From Siphonodentalium dalli (taxonomy: Eukaryota; Mollusca; Scaphopoda; Gadilida; Siphonodentaliidae): a stretch of 64,000 nt of DNA. The notes below the pieces were generated by a model. That model was not told where the DNA came from and did not search any database. It saw only the letters and a list, made by a program, of their open reading frames with translations. The DNA lies in assembly GCA_032622095.1 (NCBI GenBank), contig CP136067.1, positions 82,734,705-82,798,704 on the forward strand, written 5' to 3'. Shown piece after piece: positions 25,401 to 37,400 of the stretch. The number at the start of each line of letters is the position of its first letter. Position 1 is the stretch's first letter. Position numbers and translations under genes: made by a program.

Positions 25401-28400
25401 AGGGTTCGAGGCTAATATTTACGCAGCCTGTTCTGCTTTTATTTAGATTCTAGGTTATAACATTACATGTTCTGACTAAGAAGTTACACATGAAAGTGGA
25501 TTTAAATTCTAATTAACAATTTGCTATCAATTTATTTGATCTAACTTCAATGTTTTCAAGGGGCAGCAATACCAGTAGGTCTCTGTGGGGTGTCGAACTC
25601 AGAATTTAAATTCACTAACTCCTTCTTAAAACACCTCGGAAGTAATTCGAACAATTCCATTGGCACCCATTTGTCGCGTGTTGATCATTGCCAACTGGCA
25701 CCACAAGCTTTCAAACCGTCGGCAGATATTCCTGACCTAAACCTCATGGCTGGAAATTCACCACTGGTGCGTGCACTGACCGCTTTGTATCAAAAAATGA
25801 ATTTCCAAGTGCCATAAGTTTTAATTGAACCCCCTTTGGTAGGAATTTTCTAAATTATTTCTCAAACTGTCCAACTATTGGAAATTCCCAACGTAACATA
25901 CTATACCCTATGATTGGCAATTCCCACTGATTGCCATTTCAGTCCAAAAAATTGGCCTTTCTGTCCAAAAACAACAAATACTGTTTGATGTAAAAATGAT
26001 CAGAGTAAATTCAACCTATTTATGGTCGGACAGTTTCAACTAATGTCGTTGTAATCATGAACTGTCCGACTATTGAATGTCTTGTGCGAGCCACCACCCC
26101 TGCCACGTGTCCCTGATGGTAATGTATTGCCTTCATTGAAATAAGTTCATGAAAATACTGGAGCCTAGATCACTCATACTGAGATAGTGCCTCCATGAAT
26201 CTGATCCATATATATTAGTAACAGGTTACCCGACTTCACTCGGGTTACAACGTAATGTTTATATGCTTTCTGTTAGGTACCAAATATTCATAATAATTTG
26301 CTGAATAGTTGTGTATATGCTTTATAAACGCTAACACCTAACCAGTATCTCTTCTCTACATATCCCAGTAGGACACAAGCAGCGTCTCTATTTAAACCAC
26401 TTTATTATATAAATACATTGCATCATAACTATGTACAACTATGTACTGGTGAAGTCGGCGACAATGTTTGTTAGTAATTGATCCCCCCTCCCCGACCTCC
26501 ATTTCTGATTCTGTAGCACAGACACCAACACTTATTGTTAGTGGCCTCGTTTTATGGCCACCGGTACAGAGGTACACACCGTTATCATTGCGCGTTACGC
26601 CCCACTTATGGTATATATTGGCAAGCGTATTTAGCCCTGTCGTAGGAGGTGATGGAGTAATTCACACACGATTGCTGCGTCTTTTAAATCATGGCTTGTC
26701 CCGGTGAAATATTTTCTTTTGCTTTTATGTTGGTTTTGCGTTCTGGCAATCGTTGGCTATTCCTAATCACGAAGACAAAACTTGTCTTTTCATGTGGACA
26801 CCGCTTACATATTAAAGTAGAATGCAAATACGCGCCTTGACTAACACACTTGCCTCGTTTGTGTCAGGATAGATGCTAATGGTGCCATTCGTTTTGGTAA
26901 CTGCACATAGCGAGGAATTGTGGCCACTAATTCCGTTGCGATCTTACGATCTACTTGTATTGGTAGTAGTCTAAACGTACTGCATCATGGACCTGTTATC
27001 ATGAACGCGGCGACAGTGTGTCTCGTGTCCTAGATCATGCCACGAATCTCTATCAGAACGGTTTGATTATTTATTTACAACAAAGTCAATAATGTTCAAT
27101 CATCGGCATCTGGGTTTCTCTTCCTGTCGTCTGCTTGGTTTAGGGTCTTCTTCCGTCTTCATAGGTTGGGTGTGTCTGCTTGTCTTCTACTCGGTTGAGT
27201 TCCGGTTGAGTTTATCTTCCTGTCGTCTGCTCTTCTTCTTCCATCGGCGCATCAGTGGGACGTTGTTAAAAATACAAGAGCATAATGTTTACCTTGTATT
27301 TTCGTCCATTGCTCCACACTGCTCTTCTACGCGTCCGAGGCTTCTTGATACTCGCTGTGTGGTCAGATAGAACTGGTTATCGGTGTCGGCTTTCTTCTTA
27401 CTAAATACACAGAGGGCGTTAATGACGGCCCGGTGCATCTTCACGGCGAATCGGTTCCAGGCGTACCTAGGGTAATCGGGCGATCGTCATCTCCCTATGC
27501 GTCCTATAGACTCTTCTCCTTATCCATCACGCTGCGTTAGGTTTCGGTAGCTTTTCTAGGCGAGACATCTGGTCTCGCTAATCCTCAAGATCGTTCTGTT
27601 TACTCCCCAAATCATTTCCCTATGTATGTGTCGGGGATGGTTATTTCATGGACGTCCGCTAATTCGTTTTGGTGCCCAGTCTTTTTGCGATCTAGATGTG
27701 GTCAACAGCGGCGCTGATATGTGTGGTAATCGAGCGCCCCTCTGACTTAGAGATTGCCTGTCTTCTTCCCGGGTTGAAAGTTATGTCCCTGGGGTTGTCT
27801 TGGCACATTACTCCTTCACTTTTTCGATTTAAAGTTGATCTTGAAATCGCAAGTCCAATTCGTCGCTGCGCAGCAGGTCGATGATTCGTCGAAGTGTTTC
27901 GCAACAGCGGCATCGGCGATGGATAGCTGGTTCGATGTCGATGAGTGCATCTTCAGTTTCTCTGGGCGGGCTGTAAGGCGGGGGAGGTGACTGCATTGCG
28001 TAATATCGTCTATGCTCGTTGTAAGGCTGTACCCATGGCTGTTTGTAGGATGTGGGTGACTGCATGCGCGGCTTCATGTCGAGGTAGCTTTCATGCGGCC
28101 GCCTGCTGGTGGATGGCCGTGCATCTGAATTGGGTGTCATATTGTCATCATCGGATGTCGAGGTTTTTTCGTCCTCAATGTCCGAGTATGGGGGTAGGTT
28201 CTGACAACTGGTCGACCCTTGTTCCACCGCCATGGTCAGCCTGTAATACTCAAACGGATATTTGTGTGAGGTTTGAGAACAAATGACACAGTCAGTATAC
28301 ACAATGGTTAATTTTCCAATTTATCGGTATCGCTTGAGGGTCGTCAGATCGGCCCAATACGAAAATGGAATTTACAACTAATTATATAGATGGATTGGTT

Positions 28401-31400
28401 GACGAACAGTTAAACACAAGATAAGTCGGGGTGATTGATTTCAATCATCAAAACGTATGACTGAATGTCGGGATTTATAGTCCCTATTCAACGCTTGCTA
28501 TAATCATTCTGATGATTATACAACTATAATACCCTGGACATCGTTATGCAACAATTAATATTTGAAATATATGAAATGCATAAATGTCTATATACATGCA
28601 AATGATTCTGATATCCGTGCAACAATAATTACGGAGGAAATTCGGAATACATTAATATACGATACATAATTAATACTAATCCAAATCCGCCACAGATGTG
28701 GTCAGCCTCTGACGGCTATAATTGGATATACATGTAGGCGTTCCTGAGTGTTGTCCCGGAATAGCGCAGACGGCTTTGGTGCATCCGTCTCCATTGTTTC
28801 GTCTATGGGCTCTTTGAACACGGAATTCGGGATATCCTCAGGTCGCTGGTCTAACTGCTTATTATACATAATGGCTAACCTTGGTAAATGTCGTTTAACA
28901 AATCTCCACCAGAATCGGTGGGTCAAGATAATGAAAATTACTACTGTAACTACGTTACTAGGGCAAAATACCACCCTGGCCATCTCTACCATTCATTGGG
29001 GTAATACTTTTTCGTTCACTAAGTCAGTCGTGAGCATATTTTCGATCGTTTTTATTTGAGCGGGGTGCGCTTAAACGTAGTAACCCTAAGGGTGGCGGCG
29101 TGCACGTCGGCGCGGTGCTCGTTATCTCTCGGCGCGTGATTGTAAAGTTTAAGGGTTTATTTACTGAATTGCTACGCGCAAGTGTCGGGTTTCATGGGGA
29201 CGCGCGACCTGTGATCGATAGGGGCACGACTACTTATTTCGACTTGGTTGGGCCACTGGGTTAAATATTACGGAGCCAGGTTAGGTTTGCCAATAAGCCA
29301 GTTAAGGGTAGGGTCGCATTTCTTCTGTAATGGACCCCAGGTCACTGTTTCGAGCACTCTATTATTATCGCTGATAGCAGGGCTTGAAACAACGGTTTAT
29401 CTATTAAGTTGCTGCTCGCTCCATTCATGAGCTGCTTACACTTGCGAGGGGCCGGTACGGGCCTACATTCACGAGGGGTTTGTTCAATGGCGGCCACTTC
29501 CATTAACTCATCCTCTGAGCTGTCATCACTCGTAAACATCTTTGTTACTTTGCGCCCGTGTCGACGAGGCGCTGGAGCGCGTCGTGCCTTGGCACTCGGC
29601 TCTGGTCTCTCGTCCATGGACGAGTCAGGGTTTTGTAGCGGCTCTGAGCGCGCGAGTCGCGTTTTTCTACGCTGTAAGCGCATCTTAAGCTCGCTTAAAG
29701 GGACCTCTTCGTCATCGGAGTCCGAACATTGTCTCCGATATCGAGCGATTACATCATCTGGTAATGGTTCTGTTTCATCGCCAGAAGACCCACCCACAGG
29801 GTTAGGGGCAGGAACGTCGCTATCTTCGTCTTCAGGGGGAACAACATACGTTTGAGCACGCTTGTTGTTGTCAGTTTTGGGGATTTCCCATTCAAGGTTG
29901 GCCTTGCGCATGTGTTCAGCGTGGGATTGTGTGACTTTCCCAGTTAATTGATTCCTTAACTCGAAAGTAACGGGCGTTATTTGTTTAGTTATGCGGAAGT
30001 AGGGTTTCCATTTACTTTCCAGTTTGCTTTTCCGCAAGTGATTCTTAACAAACACGGCCTCACCAATTTCGAATTTAATGGCCTTGGCCTTTTCGTACAT
30101 TTTCGCTGCTCGTTGGCGTTTAACCTGTTTCAGGTGTTTGTGCACCAGCGTAAGTGATTTAGGCTGTTGCCGTAATGCTATTTGACAATAACCCCTCCCA
30201 ACACGATTGCGTCTTCGTTCATACGTGACTGATTTTCCAACTACACTGCCGCGCCATAGATAAACGGTTTTATTAGTGTTGTTCACGAGTAGCAATGGGA
30301 CTTGTTGTCTTTTACCTAGTTCCGACATCGAATTCCTTACCTCCAAACCGGGTTTTGATGCTAGGTAACCTTTCTCGATTTGGGCAACCTCTACTAATGT
30401 CGACTTGTGAAGAGAAGCTAAGTTTTTTGATTTTCCCATACATAAAGTTGATGTTTGGGGCTTTAAACTAACCTTGCTGGTCAATCTCAGCAGGGAAGCT
30501 ATGTGCGCGTCCGATTCCAAGGGGACGTACACGTCACTGACCTTGAGGCATCCCAGGTCATAATATAGTCTGACCCCCCGAGAGGTCAACCAGTCCCTCC
30601 CTAAGATCATATTCCGGGTCATATCATTCACCACATAAAATTTATGGGTTAATTTTACTTTCGCCATTCTGAAGGTTAGTTCCACGCTACCAAGTACGCC
30701 CAGTGACTTCGTATTCACGGAGCTAAGGTTGATGTGTTCCCTAGTTAGTTTTGGTCGGAACTGTAATGCGTCATAGACGCGTTTGTGAATCAATGATACT
30801 TCCGCTCCACTATCCACTAATGAGCGATATTTATTTTTACCTATTGTAACTAAACACGAGCTGGGGTTCCCCACAATGTTGATACTAAATTTCCTCTCAC
30901 ATGTGGCCTCAATGAGAGGATTCCTTAGTTTTTTGCGTATGTGGGCGGGGGTCATTAGTCGTGGTGGTTCGTTTAATGTCGGATATCTCCGGCTGTGACG
31001 CGGTGTATCATGGGATGGGTCACGTGATCGGTTCGGCTGATCTCGGCGGATTCCCCTAGGTGGCGTTACTGGCGCGTTCCATTGCTTTTGCTTCGAATCT
31101 CCGGATTTAGAGGGGCAATTTCTAGCCAAGTGATTACCTTCGCAAACCCAGCAAGATACGTGCCTTCGGTTTTCGGTCTTAAAGGGGCAGTCGCGAGCGA
31201 AATGGTCACCTTGACACGTCCAACATTCGACTGTTCGTGGTTTAACCACCGCTTCGACATGCACCTGTCTCGGGCGTGATCGTTGTTCTCGGGTCGTGTG
31301 GTTATCGCGTGCGCATATATCGCAGGTTGCTCTCGCGTTTTTGTTTCTGAAACTATCGATTTCCATTGCTTCCGGTTCGTTTTCGTTGTAATTTTCGCGG

Positions 31401-34400
31401 CCCGTTCGTAGGTTGAATACCCGTCGGATCCCCATTTCACGCATGGCGATTTCGGCTGCCAATTTTAGTGTCTTCGGCGCATCTCTGATCAACTTCATTT
31501 TCAAACTGTCGCTTCTTAAAGCGTCAATATAAAACCCTACGAGTTGGCCTTCAACCGCATTGATCCCACCGGTTTGATCTCGGTATGCCACCGTCGCGAT
31601 CTCCAAAATTCGTTCGGCAAGCACATGTAAATTTTCGTTTTGTTTTTGCTTGATTTTTCTTAGCATCGAAAAGGCGAATTGATTGTCATTTATCTCGGCA
31701 AATCGACTAGATAATTCGGTTTTTGTGTCTTGCCACGTGGCGTTAGGATTCGTGGCCAAATATCTTTGTAAAAAATCTGAAACGGGGCCCGTGGCGCTCT
31801 GGAATGCCATATAGGGCTTCTTTGCTTCGTTAGCGTCGGTTAGGATCGCGCATTTTTCTATCGACTTGACCCACCCGTGGTATTTCGTGGGGTCCCCGTC
31901 AAATGACGTCACTACCTGTGTCACCGTAGTCATGGCCATTGCAGCAATTTGAGAATTGATAGACTCTGTTAATGGGGCGAGAACACCAGCTGATTGTTGG
32001 GTAGCCATTATGATAATAAACAATTAGACTCACGTTTTGCGAATTTTCCCACACTGTTTTTGTTCACACTGTTCCTCTTCTGGTTTCACGTTGTGTCTGT
32101 GATTAGCGTTCAGATCCTGGCTCGAAGGCACCAGTTAAGAGATATGTGCCAATACGGGTACATATAACTCTTAAGGCTATCAGAACGGTTTGATTATTTA
32201 TTTACAACAAAGTCAATAATGTTCAATCATCGGCATCTGGGTTTCTCTTCCTGTCGTCTGCTTGGTTTAGGGTCTTCTTCCGTCTTCATAGGTTGGGTGT
32301 GTCTGCTTGTCTTCTACTCGGTTGAGTTCCGGTTGAGTTTATCTTCCTGTCGTCTGCGCTTCTTCTTCCGTCGGCGCATCAGTGGGACGTTGTTAAAAAT
32401 ACAAGAGCATAATGTTTACCTTGTATTTTCGTCCATTGCTCCACACTGCTCTTCTACGCGTCCGAGGCTTCTTGATACTCGCTGTGTGGTCAGATAGAAC
32501 TGGTTATCGGTGTCGGCTTTCTTCTTACTAAATACACAGAGGGCGTTAATGACGGCCCGGTGCATCTTCACGGCGAATCGGTTCCAGGCGTACCTAGGGT
32601 AATCGGGCGATCGTCATCTCCCTATGCGTCCTATAGACTCTTCTCCTTATCCATCACGCTGCGTTAGGTTTCGGTAGCTTTTCTAGGCGAGACATCTGGT
32701 CTCGCTAATCCTCAAGATCGTTCTGTTTACTCCCCAAATCATTTCCCTATGTATGTGTCGGGGATGGTTATTTCATGGACGTCCGCTAATTCGTTTTGGT
32801 GCCCAGTCTTTTTGCGATCTAGATGTGATCAACAGCGGCGCTGATATGTGTGGTAATCGAGCGCCCCTCTGACTTAGAGATTGCCTGTCTTCTTCCCGGG
32901 TTGAAAGTTATGTCCCTGGGGTTGTCTTGGCACACATACAAGGTCAACTAAGGAAACCGTAAACCGCTTAGAAGCAATATAATTATATCATATGGATAAG
33001 TCGTTCCCGAGAATACATATTTAACATTATATGCAAGGCAAACCACTAACAGTTATACGAGGTGTCAAATAATTAAAATTTTGAAGGCGTAGCTGCCTCA
33101 ACAAGGTAGAAGCAAGACTATATTTTTGTCTTGAATTAATCAGTTCATGCATATAGCGTTCATTAATGTGCATAGTTACCTACATGTACACTCCAGACAT
33201 ATCCTTCTTCAAGATTCTTTTGTCCATTTTTCAGGTGACGTTCTTCGCCGGAGCGTTTCACGATGCCGTTTTGTGGTTTGGGAAGACTCTCAATCGAACC
33301 ATTGATGCGGGAATTAATTACACGGACGGTCACAATTTCACCAGACAAATGTGGGATACGACATTCTCAGGTACACCTCTCTATATTTCAAAATTAAAAA
33401 CTATGCAAAACATTTCAAGCTATAGAACAAGGTGTTTGCGATCACATCGCATCGTGTAGTCACGTGGTGGCAAAGAATTTGAAAGTATTGTCAACCATCT
33501 CCACCACAAAAGTGTTTGAAACTTCAAAGAATGAAGATACAATTATCAGTGTAATGAAATTCTTGCTAGGAACAAGGAAGAAGCTTGAAATATTCATAGA
33601 TAAATAGATAGATAGATAGATAAATTTTATTTAAAAGTCGCAGGTAAAACATTTTTCAAACACAAGCTCTGAAGAGACTTTGACCGACTGTAGATCATTC
33701 GAATATTTCTAACGATTTGTTGGCGCTTTATATTTTTGAAAGGACGCTAAAAATTCACCGCTGAGAAGAACATGGAGAAATAGATCAACTTTGTTCTTAT
33801 ATTCATTGTTCTCAAATAACTAAATTTCGTCTGTTGAAACCATTGTTCTGCAAATAAAACTGTTACATTGATTATCAACAAACGTTGCCCACAAAATAGT
33901 GGAAATTTACCGAAACGTAGATCGTCGTGTTAGAAGCCACAGTGAAATACGAGCTCGTTGTTTCACTGCATAGCTTTCGTTATTTCACTCTATAGCTTTC
34001 GTTATTTCACTGTAGCTTGCAGGCGATCTACGCGAGCGCGAATCAATACACCCAGTACACGTCGGACATGTATCTGTTTATAAACACGGACACGCGCTCT
34101 TTGATTAAGTAGAGTTACTGCCCATTAATCGTAAGTTTGTTCACAAAGTACGTTATTATACTTGTATTGTGACAGTTATGTACGTTACGGACACGTTGTT
34201 CCCCTGGTATATTGCGATAATCGCCAACCGTTTCAGAATTGGCAAAATCCAAACGAGAATCATCAAAAACTGTTCACACGTCATTTGCCCCTTTGCATTG
34301 TTTTAAATGATTTCTTAATTGTTCTTTGCTACATTAAATTATATTACAATGACCTGTCGGGGTCAATTTTAAAAAAAAAGTATAAGTGGAACTATTTTGT

Positions 34401-37400
34401 TCTGCGGGCGTACTCATTTTGCCCATGAAAGCGGTTCGCTATCAGCTGATCTGTGCCAGAAATCTGGGTCAAACATTTATTTCTGTCCAAGTACTGTTCA
34501 ATTGATTGTACTATTAAGAGTGAAAAATCCGCATAGTTTTGCAACTTTGAGCGCTAATCATTCTTGCCTGGAAAGAAATTTTCAAGTTGGCTTGCAGTCG
34601 GTCGTGACAATTCGTTATTTCCTTCCAGGCAGTCCGGGGGGGGGGGGGGGGGGTGGGGTCGGAACAAAAATTCAGGCACGTATGGCATTTTTTCCCTTTC
34701 GATCATTTTTTGTACCCACCCACCCCCACCGCCAAATTTGTTTTCGTTTTCGGCAGTTTTTTGCGACCATTTTTTTACACCCACCCCCCTTTTAACACTA
34801 AAACAGAGATTTGCGGGGGGAAATTCACTGTAAACAGCTGTATATGAATTTCTGTGCATACTATTTATCATGGATGTTATCATGGACATGTAAATAGGAA
34901 TGAGTCATTTTGAGGTCATTCAGCCAAAATACATGGCTGCCAGCGGCCATCTTGGATTTCAATATTTGCAACACAATACAACACGATAACTGCCTGCAGT
35001 CAATTTACCAGTTAGAATTACATTATTTCTCTCATTCAAAGTGGTTTTGAAACCCAACTCATTGCCAAAACACTAAAAAAAACAAGCAGGAATTGTTTTT
35101 TTTAGTTGCGGAAAAAATTGCTTGTTGGTGGCTTTGACCACCCACCCCTCGTACGTGCCGGAATTATTTTGTTCACCCCCCCCCGGGCAGTCGTGAGATA
35201 TTTCGGTAATGAGACATTCTCAATATATTTTACTTTGAATATGATTTTCAGAATATTTTTAAATTGTTTGACTTTTTCCAATGTTTTACCGTCAAGGTTT
35301 TAATAACACTTTGATATCTCATTGGACTAATTGGAATTGTGTTTATAATTCCATTGTAACAGTAATGTTTACCTAACAATGGTTTTGACATGCGACATCT
35401 CATTATTGGATAGTTATTAATACTGACAATAAGAACAAAGTCAATATATATTGTTTGATATATACATGTTGATGATAGTTGTCTAGAGACTTAATTTATG
35501 TTATTTCGATTTAACCCACATCGATCATTTAATAACAGGAATATCAAGAGCAGCAATGCGAGTATGTTTGGACATACCGTCGAATGTTATTATATGGCGA
35601 TTGTAGGTGCGCATTCCGTTTCTGGTACATACATTATAATTAATATTGTACGAATCTGATATGTTCTAGGTATTACTGGTACATGCATTATAATTAATAT
35701 TGTACGAATATGATATGTTCTAGGTATTACTGGTACATGCATTATAATTAATATTGTACGAATCTGATATGTTCTAGGTATTACTGGTGACGTTATATTG
35801 GATGACAACGGAGATAGAGACACGTCCTTTTCATTCCTGGACATGGATCCTGTAACTGGCGACTTTCGGGTATGAAACATTCAAACATGTAGATCAGAGG
35901 AAGCCACCATCACAACCCACACTACTGCCTTTCACAACCATGTCACCCGCTCGAGTGGTCCTTAAATACGCACATGTTTGCGTTTGTCTTGTGCACATCC
36001 TATTCTTATTTGTTACTGTACGGGCACTTAACCCTTTTAGTGCCAAGTCCGATTTTTGTATCAACCCATATTTCCTTGATAATTTTTCAAATTTATTGTA
36101 GGCGTGTTTTCTGGGTGAAATCAGACTAATCGCATTACTTTTAAAAGTATTTACGTCACTGTCACCCGACCACAAATCGCGGGATAGCTGATCGGAGTCA
36201 ATCAGAATATAGCTGCGTGAAGTTTGTGGTTAGATTACACTGGGGAGGTTTGTGGTTAGATGACACTGGGGATGTTTGTGGTTAGATGACACTGATGGGG
36301 AGGTTTCGAAAACTCATGGGTAGCATAACGACTATGTTTATGTATTTATACAAAAATTCGTTTCTCAAAAGATAACGACGACTATTTTTAGGATTACTGA
36401 ACCCGGCAATGCATGGATAGTCGTTCGCACTGAAATATTCCTTTTGCATGATCCACAAGATTAAAGATACGGGCGGCGTTGGCGGTGGGTATTTTGTTAA
36501 AATATTCACCTCCGTCAAAACCGCCATAAACAGAAATAATAGTAAAATATAGACAGGCTTTGTTCTTATACCAATCAGAAATATGGCATAAACAGTATGT
36601 TTTTCCTTTGTTATGTAAACAAAAGCAAAAAACGTGACAGAACATGGCTTTTGTTTTGATCCGGATATGGTAAACATAAAGAGCGTTATTTGTTACAGTT
36701 TTCCTGACATGGAAATAATAAAGAGCGTTTAGATCATTTGTGTGTGATTAACCAACATAATTGCGCTGTGTTATGTAAACAGAAGCAAATCTTCTGTAAC
36801 ACGAGCATGCTCTTGTTTACGAACACCATCGTACGTCTTGACGACAATATACTATTTACGCGCTGCTTATGTTTCGCATATGAACAAAACTATATGAACA
36901 AATATGAATATTTAAACATAACGCACACACTACTCTTTTATTTATTGAGGATGGTTGCCCGAGGCTTGATAAGTGATGGCTGTGTGCTACATGGAGGATC
37001 TCCAACGAGTTATGTTGGGATATAAGATTTTATGAAACGAGTTTCATAATATCTTATATCCCAACATAACTAGTTGAAGATCTTGTATATCACATGAAAA
37101 AAACTAGAGCTATGTGCATTTTTAACAAATCAAAATCTTTAAAAGAAGCTGAAAAATGCATGTAAAATGCATACATGCACGGCGTCGACTGAGACGCTTC
37201 ACAACCGTATACGACATTATTGCGCGCTCTGCCTTGCGACGAAACAGATACTCCCCCAATTTGCCTCGTTGTGTCTGTGCCTATTTTCGTTAGTGCAACA
37301 AAGTTGGACAATAATTGAACTTTAATGAACAAAGAAATAAGTTTGCAATGTCTGGTATTGGCGTCAAGCGCGGCTTTTCTAAATAGTATTAATACGCGCG

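Larger units (their letters stand above)
27052..32934 (-). mobile_element. Ty3/Gypsy-like LTR retrotransposon, young, with a large internal pol deletion
   Basis: Two direct ~756-bp repeats (27052-27807 and 32179-32934) flank a 4.4-kb interior whose ORFs all read on the - strand. I count about three mismatches between the LTRs, so the insertion is recent. The LTR 5' end on the - strand is TGTGCC. A purine-rich tract (aaaaagtgaaggag) lies just before the left LTR, as expected for the 3' LTR of a minus-strand element. The interior encodes Gag, a retropepsin-type protease and the integrase C-terminal domain in one frame, but no reverse transcriptase, RNase H or integrase core. It therefore cannot be autonomous. 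No target-site duplication is apparent (catac on the right, tctct on the left). Confidence 0.93.

Noticed and set aside
27092-27370. 92-codon + strand ORF and its twin at 32219-32497
   Set aside because: Both lie wholly within the LTRs of a minus-strand retrotransposon and differ only by LTR divergence.
34397-34889. Overlapping ORFs with poly-Gly/poly-Pro around 34630-34800
   Set aside because: They are driven by a G homopolymer and C-rich low-complexity sequence inside a disrupted foldback element.
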